DNA from: Symsagittifera roscoffensis
Lineage: Eukaryota; Xenacoelomorpha; Acoela; Convolutidae
Direction: 5' to 3'
Length of the DNA: 64,000 bases
NCBI RefSeq assembly: GCF_963678635.1
Contig: NC_087067.1
Location: 58,204,287-58,268,286 of the forward strand
Of the stretch, positions 1-12,509 are shown in pieces; the first letter of the stretch is position 1, and every line of letters starts with the position of its first letter. The notes beneath the pieces were generated by a model. That model was given only the letters and a program-made list of their open reading frames with translations, did no database searches and was not told where the DNA came from. The translations under genes were made by a program, and so were the position numbers.

Positions 1-9
1 AAATAAAGG

Positions 10-1405
10 ATGTCAGGGGGCTGGCTCAGGAGGCACAGCCCTCTGACCTGAACCCATATGCCAGAAAATCTGACACATGGGTACAAAAGAAATCATCGAA
101 AAACAGTTTTTTTATTTAAAAAACTCAATCAGGAAGTAGAAAAGAGCTGGTTTTATTAATAAACAGTGTCTTGGAGGATATTTTGATCTATCATTTAAGA
201 CTAAAAGAGAACTTTTTTTTTTTTGAAAAAAAAGTTTCAAAAAATTACAAGTGTTAACTTTGTAGGTCCAGACCCCAGATTACTGGAAATAGGCGCAAAC
301 TGACGCACACATTGAGCACTGAAACTGAAGATCAAAAAACAAGGTGTCAGAGGGCTGGCTCAAGAGGCACAGCCCTCTGACCTGTAGCCATATGCCAGAA
401 AATCTGACATATGGGTACAAAAACAAATCATCAAAAAACAGCAAAAAACAGTTTTTTATTTACAAAATTCAATCACGAAGTAGAAAAGAGCTGGTCATAT
501 TAATAAACAGTGTCTTGGAGGATACTTTGATCTATCATTTAAGACTTATAGAGAATTTTTTTCTTTTTTTGAAAAAAAAAGTTTCAAAAAATTACAAGTG
601 TTAACTTTGTAGGTCCAGACCCCAGATTACTGGAAATAGGCGCAAAATGACGCACACATTGAGCGCTTAAACTGAAGATCAAAAAAAAATAAAGGATGTC
701 AGGAGGCTGGCTCAAGAGGCACAGCCCTCTGACCTGAACCCATATGCCAGAAAATCTGACACATGGGTACAAAAAAAATCATCAAAAAACTGCAAGAAAC
801 AGTTTTTTTAGTTAAAAAATTCAATCAGGAAGTAGAAAAGAGCTGGTCTTATTAATAAACAGTGTCTTGGAGGATATTTTGATCTATCTTTTAAGACTAA
901 AAGAGAACTTTTTTTTTTGAAAAAAAAATTTCAAAAAAATACAAGTGTTAACTTTGTAGGTCCAGACCCCAGATTACTGGAAATAGGCGCAAACTGACGC
1001 ACACATTGAGCACTGAAACTGAAGATAAAAAAAGGTGTCAGAGGGCTGGCTCAAGAGGCACAGCCCTCTGACCTGTACCCATATGCCAGAAAATCTGACA
1101 CATGGGTACAAAAAAAAATCATCAAAAAACAGCAAAAAACAGTTTTTTATTTACAAAATTCAATCACGAAGTAGAAAAGAGCTGGTCTTATTAATGAACA
1201 GTGTCTTGGAGGATACTTTGATCTATCATTTAAGACTTAAAGGGAATTCAAAAAATTCTATCGTTTAAGAGAACTTTTTTTTTTTTTGAAAAAAAAATTT
1301 CAAAAAAATACAAGTTTTAACTTTGTAGGTCCAGACCCCAGATTACTGGAAATAGGCGCAAAATGACGCACACATTGAGCACTTAAACTGAAGATCAAAA
1401 AAAAG
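10..1405. repeat. Dimeric higher-order repeat in satellite A (about 688 bp)
   Basis: Units anchored at 19 and 705 share GAACCCATATGCC and TCAATCAGGAAG. Units at 353 and 1044 share a short AAGGTGTCAG head, TCAATCACGAAG and GGAGGATACTTTG. The alternation gives a two-unit period of 686-691 bp. A further GAACCC unit occurs at 1763. Assignment rests on diagnostic variants read by eye. Confidence 0.7.
1249..1276. repeat. Short partial duplication inside a satellite A unit
   Basis: The unit anchored at 1044 is the longest A unit (371 bp). After TTTAAGACTTAAAGGGAATT it carries an extra stretch containing TTCTATCGTTTAAGAGAAC, a diverged second copy of the adjacent TCTATCATTTAAGAC block. This adds roughly 23 bp just before the T-run. 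It is a local slippage or unequal-exchange product limited to one unit. Confidence 0.7.
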
Positions 1406-2458
1406 GTGTCAGAGGGCTGGCTCAAGAGGCACAGCCCTCTGAGCTGTACCCATATGCCAGAAAATCTGACACATGGGTACAAAAAAAATCATCAAAAAAC
1501 AGCAAAAAACAGTTTTTTATTTACAAATTCAATCACGAAGTAGAAAAGAGCTGGTCTTATTAATAAACAGTGTCTTGGAGGATACTTTGATCTATCATTT
1601 AAGACTTAAAGAGAATTTTTTTCTTTTTTTGAAAAAAAAGTTTCAAAAAATTACAAGTGTTAACTTTGTAGGTCCAGAGCCCAGATTACTGGAAATAGGC
1701 GCAAAATGACGCACACATTGAGCACTTAAACTGAAGATCAAAAAAAATAAAGGATGTCAGGGGGCTGGCTCAGGAGGCACAGCCCTCTGACCTGAACCCA
1801 TATGCCAGAAAATCTGACACATGGGTTTAAAAAAACATCATCAAAAAACTGCAAGAAACAGTTTTTTTAGTTAAAAAATTCAATCAGGAAGTAGAAAAGA
1901 GCTGGTCTTATTAGTAAACAGTGTCTAGGAGGATATTTTGATCTATCGTTTAAGACTTAAAGAAAATTTTTTTTTTTTGACAAAAAAAATTTCAAAAAAT
2001 TACAAGTGCTAACGTTGTAGGTCCAGACCCCAGATTACTGGAATTAGGCGCAAACTGACGCACACATTGAGCACTTAAACTGAAGATCAAAAAAAATAAA
2101 GGGTGTCAGAGGGCTGGCTCAAGAGGCACAGCCCTCTGACCTGTACCCAAATGCCAGAAAATCTGACACATGGGTACAAAAAAAAATCATCAAAAAACAG
2201 CAAAAAAAAAACAGTTTTCACTGTTAAAAAAATTCAATCAGGAAGTAGAAAAGAACTGGTCTTATTATTAAACAGTGTATTGGATAATATTTTGATCTAT
2301 CATTTAAGATTTAAAGAGAATTTTTTTTTTTTGAAAAAAAAAATTTCAAAAAATTACAAGTCTTAACTTTGTATGTTCAGACCCCAGATTACTGGAAATA
2401 GGCGCAAAATGACGCACATTTTGAGTAATTAAACTGAAGATCAAAAAAAATATAAAGG

Positions 2459-3530
2459 GTGTCAGAGGGCTGGCTCAAGAGGCACAGCCCTCTGACCTGT
2501 ACTCATATGCCAGAAAATCTGACACATGGGTACAAAAGAAATCATCAAAAAACAGTTTTTTTATTTAAAAAACTCAATCAGGAAGTAGAAAAGAGCTAGT
2601 CTTATTAATAAACAGTGTCTTGGAGGATATTTTGATCTATCATTTAAGACTAAAAGAGAATTTTTTTTATGAAAAAAAAGTTTCAAAAAATTACAAGTGT
2701 TAACTTTGTAGGTCCAGACCACAGATTACTGGAAATAGGCGCAAACTGACGCACACATTGAGCACTGAAACTGAAGATCAAAAAAAAGGTGTCAGAGGGC
2801 TGGCTCAAGAGGCACAGCCCTCTGACCTGTGCCCATATGCCAGAAAATCTGACACATGGGTACAAAAGAAATCATCAAAAAACAGTTTTTTTATTTAAAA
2901 AACTCAATCAGGAAGTAGAAAAGAGCTAGTCTTATTAATAAACAGTGTCTTGGAGGATATTTTGATCTATCATTTAAGACTAAAAGAGAATTTTTTTTTT
3001 TGAAAAAAAAGTTTCAAAAAATTACAAGTGTTAACTTTGTATGTTCAGACCCCAGATTACTGGAAATAGGCGCAAAATGACGCACATTTTGAGTAATTAA
3101 ACTGAAGATCAAAAAAAATATAAAGGGTGTCAGAGGGCTGGCTCAAGAGGCACAGCCCTCTGACCTGTACTCATATGCCAGAAAATCTGACACATGGGTA
3201 CAAAAGAAATCATCAAAAAACAGTTTTTTTATTTAAAAAACTCAATCAGGAAGTAGAAAAGAGCAAGTCTTATTAATAAACAGTGTCTTGGAGGATATTT
3301 TGATCTATCATTTAAGACTAAAAGAGAATTTTTTTTTTTGAAAAAAAAGTTTCAAAAAAATACAAGTGTTAACTTTGTAGGTCCAGACCACAGATTACTG
3401 GAAATAGGCGCAAACTGACGCACACATTGAGCACTGAAACTGAAGATCAAAAAAAAGGTGTCAGAGGGCTGGCTCAAGAGGCACAGCCCTCTGACCTGTG
3501 CCCATATGCCAGAAAATCTGACACATGGGT
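2459..3530. repeat. Dimeric higher-order repeat in satellite A (about 668 bp)
   Basis: Units at 2468 and 3136 both read CTGTACTCATATGCC and follow a tail with CACATTTTGAGTAATT. Units at 2798 and 3467 both read CTGTGCCCATATGCC and follow GTCCAGACCACAG. Spacings are 668 and 669 bp. The second copy loses identity shortly after 3530, where the longer AAAACAGCAAAAAACAG form appears, which marks an exchange point. Confidence 0.75.
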
Positions 3531-5654
3531 ACAAAAAAAATCATCAAAAAACAGCAAAAAACAGTTTTTTATTTACAAAATTCAATCACGAAGTAGGAAA
3601 GAGCTGGTCTTATTAAAAAACAGTGTCTTAGAGGATACTTTGATCTATCATTTAAGACTTAAAGAGAATTTTTGATTTTTTGGAAAAAAAAAGTTTCAAA
3701 AAATTACAAGTGTTAACTTTGTAGGTTCAGACCCCAGATTACTGGAAATAGGCGCAAAATGACGCACACAATGAGCACTTAAACTGAAGATCAAAAGAAA
3801 AAATAAAGGATGTCAGGGGGCTGGCTCAAGAGGCACATCCCTCTGACCTGTACCCATATGCCAGAAAATCTGACACATGGGTACAAAAAAAATCATCAAA
3901 AAACAGCAAAAAACAGTTTTTTATTTAAAAAATTCAATCAGGAAGTAAAAAAGAGCTGATCTTATTATTGAACAGTGTCTTGGAGGATATTTTGATCTAT
4001 CATTTGAATCTTAAAGAGAATTTAGTTTTTTCGGAAAAAAAGTTTCAAAAAATAACAAGTGTTAACTTTGTATGTTCAGACCTCAGATTACTGGAAATAG
4101 GCGCAAAATGACGCACACATTCAGCACTTAAACTGAAGATCAAAAAAAATAAAGGGTGTCAGAGGGCTGGCTCAAAAGGCACAGCCCTCTGACCTGTACC
4201 CATTTGCCAGAAAATCTGACACATGGGTACAAAAAAAAATCATCAAAAACAGCAAAAAACAGTTTTTTTATTTCAAAAATTCAAGCAAGAAGTAGAAAAG
4301 AGCTGGTCTTATTAATAAACATTGTCTTGGAGGATATTTTGATCTATCATTTAAGACTTAAAGAGAAGTTTTTTTTTTGAAAAAAAATTTCAAAAAACTA
4401 CAAGTGTTAACTTTGTAGGTTCAGACCCCAGATTACTGGAAATCGGCGCAAAATGACGCACACAATGAGCACTTAAACTGAAGATAAAAAAATCAAAGGA
4501 TGTCAGAGGGCTGGCTCAAGAGGCCAAGCCCTCTGACCTGTACCCATAAGCCAGAAAATCTGACACATGGGTACAAAAAAAATCATCAAAAAACAGCAAA
4601 AAACTGTTTTTTCATTTAAAAAATTCAATCAAGAAGTAAAAAAGAGCTGATCTTATTATTGAACAGTGTCTTGGAGGATATTTTGATCTATCATTTAAGA
4701 CTTAAAGAGAATTTAGTTTTTTCGGAAAAAAAGTTTCGAAAAATTACAAGTGTTAACAATGTTGTAGGTCCAGACCCCAGATTACTGGAAATAGGCGCAA
4801 AATGACGCACACATTGAGCACTTAAACTGAAGATCAAAAAAAAAACAAAGGGTGTCAGAGGGCTGGCTCAAGGGGTACATTCTCTGACCTGTACACATAT
4901 GCCAGAAAATCTGACACATGGGTACAAAAAAAAATCATCAAAAAACAGCAAAAAACAGTTTTTTATTTAAAAAATTCAATCAGGAAGTAGAAAAGAGCTG
5001 GTCTTATTAATAAACAGTGTCTTGGAGGATATTTTGATCTATCATTTAAGACTTACAGAGAATTTTTTTTTTGAAAAAAAAAGTTTCAAAAAATTACAAG
5101 TGTTAACTTTGTATGTTCAGACCTCAGATTACTGAAAATAGGCGCAAAATGACGCACATATTGAGTAGTTAAAATGAAGATCAAAAAACAATAAAGGGTG
5201 TCAGAGGGCTGGCTCAAGAGGCACAGCCCTCTGACCTGTACCCATATGCCAGAAATTCTGACACATGGGTACAAAAAAAATCATCAAAAAACAGCAAAAA
5301 ACAGTTTTTTTTATTTAAAAAATTCGATCAGGAAGTAGAAAAGAGCTGGTCTTGTTAATAAACAGTGTCTTGGAGGATATTTTGATCTATCATTTAAGAC
5401 TTAAAGAGAATTTTTTTTTTTGAAAAGAAGTTTCAAAAAAATACAAGCGTTAACTTTGTAGGTCCAGACCCCAGATTACTGGAAATAGGCGCAAAATGAC
5501 GCACACAGTGAGCACTTAAGCTGAAGATCCAAAAAAATATTGGGTTTCAGAGGGCTGGCTCAAGAGGCACAGCCCTCTGACTTGTACCCATATGCCAGAA
5601 AACCTGACACATGGGTACAAAAAAAGCAAAAAACAGCAAAAAACAGTTTTCTTT

Positions 5655-5672
5655 GTTTAAAATTAACCCTTG
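5655..5672. other. Junction satellite A to satellite B (left)
   Basis: Satellite A sequence TTTTCTTTGTTTAAAA runs directly into satellite B TTAACCCTTGCCAGG, with the breakpoint at about 5661-5664. The short run TTTAAAATTAA is compatible with both families, so the exact base cannot be fixed. No target-site duplication, terminal inverted repeat or foreign sequence separates the two. Confidence 0.85.
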
Positions 5673-6802
5673 CCAGGTACCCTTAATAAGTTATAAAGGC
5701 CTTAAAAAACCCAAAAAGGCAGCACTGGCTTTCAGATTTGTGAAAACTCACATAATGTCTGGTAGTCAAGACCAAAAAGAAAGAAAAACTGCCAGTATTG
5801 TGACGACATTTTTTTCGAACAAAAAAAATCACCACAGCGCAAATTTGCTTCTGCAACTGTCGCTTTCCTAGTAGATTTGACGAATGAAACAACAATGAAC
5901 ACATCAAGATGACTTAACTAGCCACACACTGCCCTCAAAAATGACAAAAAATCGCATAAAATATGTACCACAAAAAATCGCATAAAATATGAACACAAAA
6001 AAAGACATATTTCAGAAACATTAACACCAAAATCAAAAAGTTAATGCTCCCAGGAAATGCAGCATGTCCACAACGCATTAACACCCCGAAAAAGCGTCGC
6101 TGGGTATTTCAAAGATGTCAAAACTGAAGAAACAATCAGTAGCCAAGACCAAAACATAGTGGAAACTACCAGTTTGTGACAACTTTATTGAGACAAAAAT
6201 TTACTCCAGCACGAATTCGCTAGTGCAACAATCGCAATACTAGTAGAATTGAATAATTGAACAAAAACGAGTACATCAAAAAAACTATGTCAACCAGTCA
6301 CTGTGATCAAAAATGGAAAAACGTGTAACGAGAAAAACTGCATCACTGATAGACACATAAAAAGACATGCTTCCAGGAAAAAAAAAAGTGAAATCAATAA
6401 TTAAGCCTTCCCAGGTTCCCTTAATAACTTATATAGGCTTTACCAAACCCAAAAAGGCAGCAATTGCTTTCAAATGTAAGAAAACTCAAATAATGTCTGG
6501 TAGTCAAGATCAAAAAGAAAGAAAAACTGCCAGTGATGTGACGACATTTTTTTCGAACAAAAAATCACCACAGCGCAAATTCGCTTCTGCAACTATCGCT
6601 TTCCTAGTAGATTTGACGAATGAAACAACAATGAACACATCAAGATGACTTAACTAGCCACACACTGCCCTCAAAAATGAAAAAACTTGTACCACAAAAA
6701 ACCGCATAAAAGATGAACACAGAAAAAGACTTATTTCAGAAACATTAACACCAAAATTAAAAAATTAGTACTCCCAGGAACCGTCAGCATGGCCACAACG
6801 CA
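5662..6802. repeat. Left-edge satellite B units (diverged)
   Basis: The first B unit starts at half-unit 1 with TTAACCCTTGCCAGG (family: TTAAGCCTTCCCAGG) and differs more from consensus than interior units. It carries GGCAGCACTGGCTTTC at 5718-5733, and the next unit carries GGCTTTACC and GGCAGCAATTGCTTTC near 6436-6471, where interior units read GGCACCACTGCCTTTC. A local duplication of AAAAAATCGCATAAAATATG lies at 5945-5964 and 5972-5991. Edge divergence is typical of arrays homogenised mostly in their interior. Confidence 0.8.
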
Positions 6803-8945
6803 TTAACACCCCAAAAAAGCGTCGCTGGGTATTTCAAAGATGTCAAAACTGAAGAAACATTCAGTAGCCAAGACCAAAAGCAAGTGGAAACTACCAATTT
6901 GTGACAACTTTATTGAGAAAAAAACACTCCAGCGCGAATTCGCTAGTGCAACAATTGCAACACTAGTAGAATTGAATGAATGAACAAAAATGAACACATC
7001 AAAAAAACTATGTCAACCAGTCACTGTGATTAAAAATGGAAAAACTTGTAACGAGAAAAACCGCATCACTGATAGACACATAAAAAGACATAATTCCAAA
7101 CAAGTGAAATCAATAATTAAACCTTCCCAGGTACCCTTAACAAGTTACAAACTCATTACCAAACCCAAAAATGCACTACTGCCTTTCAAATTTGTGAAAA
7201 CTCAAATAATGTCTGGTAGTCAAGACCAAAAATAAAGAAAAGCTGCTAGTAATGTGACGACATTTTTTTCGAACAAAAAATCACCACAGCGCAAATTCGC
7301 TTCTGCAACTATCGCTTTCCTAGTAGATGTGACGAATGAAACAATAATGAACACATCAAGATAACTTAACTAGCCACACACTGTCCTCAAAAATGAAAAA
7401 ACTTGTACCACAAAAAACCGCATAAAATATGAACACAGAAAAAGACATATTTCAGAAACATTAACACCAAAATAAAAACTTAGTACTCCCAGGAACCGTC
7501 AGCATGACCAAAACGCATTAACCCCCCAAAAAAGCGTCGCTGGGTATTTCAAAGATGTCAAAACTGAAGAAACATTCAGTAGCCAAGACCAAAAGCAAGT
7601 GGAAACTACCAATTTGTGACAACTTTATTGAGAAAAAAACACTCCAGCGCGAATTCGCTAGTGCAACAATCGCAACACTAGTAGAATTGAATGAATGAAC
7701 AAAAATGAACACATCAAAAAAACTATGTCAACCATTCACTGTGATTAAAAATGGAAAAACTTGTAACGAGAAAAACCGCATCACTGATAGACACATAAAA
7801 AGACATAATTCCAAACAAGTGAAATCAAAAATTAAACCTTCCCAGGTACCCTTAACAAGTTACAAAGGCATTACCAAACCCAAAAATGCACTACTGTCTT
7901 TCAAATTTGTGAAAACTCAAATAATGTCTGGTAGTCAAGACCAAAAAGAAAGAAAAGCTGCTAGTAATGTGACGACATTCTTTTCGAACAAAAAACCACC
8001 ACAGCGCAAATTCGCTTCTGCAACTATCGCTTTCCTAGTAGATGTGACGAATGAAACAATAATGAACACATCAAGATAACTTAACTAGCCACACACTGTC
8101 CTCAAAAATGAAAAAACTTGTACCACAAAAAACCGCATAAAATATGAACACAGAAAAAGACATATTTCAGAAACATTAACACCAAAATTAAAAACTTAGT
8201 ACTCCCAGGAACCGTCAGCATGGCCAAAACGCATTAACACCCCAAAAAAGCGTCGCTGGGTATTTCAAAGATGTCAAAACTGAAGAAACATTCGGTAGCC
8301 AAGACCAAAAGCAAATGAAAACTACCAATTTGTGACAACTTTATTGAGAAAAAAACACTCCAGCGCGAATTCGCTAGTGCAACAATCGCAACACTAGTAG
8401 AATTGAATGAATGAACAAAAATGAGCACATCAAAAAAACTATGTCAACCAGTCACTGTGATCAAAAATGGAAAAACTTGTAACGAGAAAAACCGCATCAC
8501 TAATAGACACATAAAAAGACATAATTCCAAAAAAGTGAAATCAATAATAAAACCTTCCCAGTTACCCTTAACAAGTTACAAAGGCCTTACCAAACCCAAA
8601 AAGGCATCACTGCCTTTCAAGTTTGTGAAAACTCAAATAATGTCTGGTAGTCAAGACCAAAAAGAAAGAAAAACTGCCAGTAATGTGACATTTTTTTCGA
8701 ACAAAAAATCACCACAGCGCAAATTTGCTTCTGCAACTGTCGCTTTCCTAGTAGATTTGACGTATGAAACAATAATGAACACATCAAGATGACTTAACTA
8801 GCCACACACTGTCCTCAAAAATGAAAAAACTTGTACCACAAAAAAATGCATAAAAGATGAACACAGAAAAAGACATATTTCAGAAACATTAACACCAAAA
8901 TCAAAAACATAGTACTCCAGGAACCCTCAGCATGGCCACAACGCA
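6803..8945. repeat. Run of three near-identical satellite B units (712-716 bp)
   Basis: Units at 6803, 7518 and 8234 agree almost base for base. They share the rare ACATAATTCCAAACAAGTG or ATTCCAAAAAAGTG form in place of GATTCCAGGAAAAAAAGTG and, in the first two, CCCAAAAATGCACTACTG. The open frame on the + strand recurs in the same place for that reason. The run is a recent local amplification. Confidence 0.75.
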
Positions 8946-9208
8946 TTAACACCACGAAAAAGCGTCGCTGGTTTTTTCAAAGATGTCAAAACTGAAGAAA
9001 CATTCAGTAGCCAAGACCAAAAGCAAGTGGAAACTACCAATTTGTGACAATTTTATTGAGAAAAAAACACTCCAGCGCAAATCCGCTGTTGAAACAATCG
9101 CAACACTAGTAGAATTGAATAAATGATAAAAATGAGCACATCAAAAAAACTATGTCAACCAGTCACTGTGATCAAAAATGGAAAAACTTGTAACGAGAAA
9201 AACCGCAT

Positions 9209-9640
9209 CACTGATAGACACATAAAAAACATGATTCCAGTAAAACAAAAAGTGAAATTAATAATTAAGCCTTCTATCTAGCCACACACTGATAGACACA
9301 TAAAAAGACATGATTCCAGTAAAACAAAAAGTGAAATTAATAATTAAGCCTTCCCAGGTACCCTTAACAAGTTATAAAGGCATCACCAAACCAAAAAAGG
9401 CACCACTGTCTTTCAAATTTGTGAAAACTCAAATAATGTCTGGTAGTCAAGACCAAAAAGAAAGAAAAACTGCCAGAAAAACTGCCAAAAAGGCACCACT
9501 GCCTTTCAATTTTGTGAAAACTCAAATATTGTCTGGTAGTCAAGACCAAAAAGAAAGAAAAACCGCCAGTACTGTGACGACAATATTTTTCGAACAAAAA
9601 ATCACCACAGCGCGAATTCGCTTCTGCAACACATTAACAC
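9209..9640. repeat. Rearranged satellite B unit: two duplications and a deletion
   Basis: The unit between anchors 8946 and 9634 is scrambled. A stretch from CACTGATAGACACATAAA to AATTAAGCCTTC occurs twice (9209-9274 and 9287-9354), joined by a short TATCTAGCCACA bridge that belongs to the end of half-unit 1. A second stretch from GGCACCACTG to ACTGCCAG occurs twice, offset 93 bp (about 9399-9476 and 9492-9568). Then CTTCTGCAAC at 9630 is joined directly to ACATTAACACC, removing about 205 bp of half-unit 1. A 141-codon + strand open frame (9310-9735) is a by-product of these joins. No other unit in the window has this arrangement. Confidence 0.85.
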
Positions 9641-11104
9641 CCCAAAAAAGCGTCGCTAGGTATTTCAAAGATGTCGAAACTGAAGAAACATTCAGTAGCC
9701 AAGACCAAAAGCAAGTGGAAACTACCAATTTGTGACAACTTTATTGAGACAAAAACACTCCAGCGCGAATTCGCGAGTGCAACAATCGCAACACTAGTAG
9801 ATTTGAATAAATAAACAAAAAAGAGCACATCACAAAAACTATGTCAAATAGTCACTGTGATCAAAAATGAAAAAACTTTTAACGAGAAAAACCGCATCAC
9901 TGATAGACACATAAAAAGACATGATTCCAGGAAAAAAAAAGGGAAATCAATAATTAAGCCTTCCCAGGTACCCTTATCAAGTTATAAAGGCATCACCAAA
10001 CCCAAAAAGGCACCACTGTCTTTCAATTTTGTGAAAACTCAAATAATGTCTGGTAGTCAAGACCAAAAAGAAAGAAAAACTGCCAGTACAGTGACGACAA
10101 TTTTTTTCGAACAAAAAATCACCACAGCGCAAATTCGCTTCTGCAACTATCGCCTAACTAGTAAATTTGACGAATGAAACAACAATGAACACATCAAGAT
10201 GACTTAACTAGCCACACACTGTCCTCAAAAACGAAAAAAATGAAAAAAAATTTGTACCACAAAAAATCGCATCAAAGATGAACACAAAAAAAGAAATATT
10301 TCAGAAAAATAAATAGCAAAATTAAAAAATGAGTACTCCCAGGAACCGTCAGCATGTCCACAACGCATTAACATCCCAAAAAAGCGTCGCTGGGTATTTC
10401 AAAGATGTCAAAACTGAAGAAACATTCAGTAGCCAAGACCAAAAGCAAGTGGAAACTACCAATTTGTGACAACTTTATTGAGACAAAAACACTCCAACGC
10501 GAATTCGCGAGTGCAACAATCGCAACACTAGTAGATTTGAATAAATAAACAAAAAAGAGCACATCACGAAAACTATGTCAACCAGTCACTGTGATCAAAA
10601 AAGAAAAAACTTGTAACGAGAAAAACCGCATCACTGATAGACACATAAAAAGACATGATTCCAGGAAAAAAAAAGTGAAATCAATAATTAAGCCTTCCCA
10701 GGTACCCTTATCAAGTTATAAAGGCATCACCAAACCCAAAAAGGCACCACTGTCTTTCAAATTTGTGAAAACTCAAATAATGTCTGGTAGTCAAGACCAA
10801 AAAGAAAGAAAAACTGCCAGTACAGTGACGACAATTTTTTTCGAACAAAAAATCACCACAGCGCAAATTCGCTTCTGCAACTATCACCTAACTAGTAAAT
10901 TTGACGATTGAAACAACAATGAACACATCAAGATGACTTAACTAGCCACACACTGTCCTAAAAAATGAAAAAAAAATGAAAAAAGTTTGTACCACAAAAA
11001 ATCGCATCAAAGTTGAACACAAAAAAAAAGAAATATTTCAGGAACATAAATAGCAAAATTAAAAAAATAGTACTCCCAGGAACCGTCAGCATGTCCACAA
11101 CGCA
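9634..11104. repeat. Pair of long satellite B units (734 and 737 bp)
   Basis: Units at 9634 and 10368 are near copies. They share ATAAACAAAAAAGAGCAC, GAAAAATAAATAGC or GAACATAAATAGC, and extra A-runs such as TGAAAAAAAATG that lengthen the unit. The AATAGCAAAATTAAAAA form in place of ACACCAAAATCAAAAA recurs in later parts of the array (19700, 22470, 31220, 40170), so this subtype is dispersed. Confidence 0.7.
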
Positions 11105-12146
11105 TTAACCTCCCGAAAAAGCGTCGATGGGTATTTCAAAGATGTCAAAACTGAAGAAACATTCAGTAGCCAAGACCAAAAGCAAGTGGAAACTACCAAT
11201 TTGTGACAACTTTATTGAGACAAAAACACTCCAGCGCGAATTTGCTAATGCAACAATCGCAACACTAGTAGAACTGAATAAATGAACAAAAATGAGCACA
11301 TCAAAAAAAACTATGTCAACCAGTCACTGTGATCAAAAATGGAAAAACTTGTAACGAGAAAAACCGCATCACTGATAGACACATAAAAAGACATGATTCC
11401 AGTAAAAAAAAAGTGAAATCAATAATTAAGCCTTCCCAGGTACCCTTAATAAGTTATAAAGGCATCACCGAACCCAAAAAGGCACCACTGCCTTCCAAAT
11501 TTGTGAAAACTCAAATAATGTCTGGTAGTCAAGACCAAAAAGAAAGAAAAACTGCCAGTAATGTGACGACATTTTTTTCGAACAAAAAATCACCACAGCG
11601 CAAATTCGCTTCTGCATCTACCGCCTTACCAATAAATTTGACGAATGAAACAACAAGGAACACATCAAGATGACTTAACTAGCCACACACTGTCCTCAAA
11701 AATGAAAAAACTTGTACCACAAAAAACCGCATAAAAGATGAACACAGAAAAAGATATATTTCAGAAACATTAACAACATAATCAAAAACTTAGTACTCCC
11801 AGGAACCGACAGCAATGCCACAACGCATTAACAGCCCGAAAAAGCGTCGCTGGGTATTTCAAAGATGTCAAAACTGAAGAAACATTCAGTAGCCAAGACC
11901 AAAAGCAAGTGAAAACTACCAATTTGTGACAACTTTATTGAGAAAAAAACACTCCAGCGCGAACTCGCTAGTGCAACAATCGCAACATTAGTAGAATTGA
12001 ATGAATGAACAAAACTGAGCACATCAAAAAAACTATGTCAACCAGTCACTGTGATCAAAAATGGAAAAACTTGTAACGAGAAAAACCGCATCACTGATAG
12101 ACACATAAAAAGACAGGATTCCAGTAAAAAAAAATGAAATCAATAA

Positions 12147-12509
12147 TTAAGCCTTCCCAGGTACCCTTAACAAGTTATAAAGGCATCACCAAATCCAAAA
12201 AGGCACCACTGCCTTTCAAATTTGTGAAAACTCAAATAATGTCTGGTAGTCAAGACCAAAAAGAAAGAAAAACTGCCAGTAATGTGACGACATTTTTTTC
12301 GAACAAAAAATCACCACAGCGCAAATTCGCTTCTGCAACTACCGTCTATCCAGTAAATTTGACGAATGAAACAACAATGAATACATCAAGATGACTTAAT
12401 TAGCCACACACTGTCCTCAAAATTGAAAAACTTGTACCACAAAAAACCGCATAAAAGATGAACACAGAAAAAGACATATTTCAGAAACATTAACAACATA
12501 ATCAAAAAC
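12147..12509. repeat. Satellite B half-unit 1 (representative)
   Basis: This is the first half of a typical 715-bp B unit, running from TTAAGCCTTCCCAG to just before TAGTACTCCCAGG. It aligns with half-unit 2 throughout. The anchor CCCAGG lies at 12156 here and 12518 there, CAGCGC at 12317 and 12675, and CTTGTA at 12431 and 12790, giving offsets of 362, 358 and 359. Features specific to this half are GGTACC, AAGGCACCACTGCCTTTC and ACTAGCCACACACTGTCC-type sequence. The + strand has one open frame here in most units, but it is not kept in frame across all units. Confidence 0.85.

Larger units (their letters stand above)
1..5661. repeat. Satellite A array, left block (about 348-bp units)
   Basis: This is a head-to-tail array of one A+T-rich unit, open at the left edge of the window. 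The anchor GGCTGGCTCA recurs at 19, 353, 705, 1044, 1415, 1763, 2112, 2468, 2798, 3136, 3467, 3819, 4165, 4509, 4861, 5207 and 5553, so spacings run from 330 to 371 bp. In order, each unit holds a GC-rich inverted repeat, a second inverted repeat containing CATATG, an A-rich stretch, a block around GTGTCTTGGAGGATA, a T-run facing an A-run, and a conserved tail with GGCGCAAAATGACGCACA. Length varies mainly through homopolymer runs and a short gap around GCAAAAAACAG. No open frame is conserved beyond what the repeat itself imposes. The block ends inside a unit, about 108 bp after its last anchor. It is a non-coding satellite whose family name I do not recognise. Confidence 0.97.

Noticed and set aside
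5155-5290. Minus-strand frames of about 62 codons beginning MYPCVRFSGIW in satellite A units
   Set aside because: These are the translation of the two hairpins and the unit tail. They end in the T/A-run and are disrupted in many units.
1-5661. CRISPR array
   Set aside because: There are no short identical repeats with unique spacers. The whole 348-bp unit repeats, including what would be spacers.
5641-5700. Common ancestry of satellites A and B
   Set aside because: Apart from A-runs and short A-rich strings such as CAAAAAACAG, I could not align the two units. Similar lengths alone are not evidence.
6803-6840. CENP-B box in satellite B near CCCGAAAAAGCGTCG
   Set aside because: It lacks the required core (TTCG, then A, then CGGG at fixed spacing) on both strands.
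6803-6997. A 64-codon minus-strand frame present in most B units
   Set aside because: Its ends are fixed by repeat-borne stop and start triplets. Many units break it, and the hydrophobic look comes from T-rich complementary sequence.
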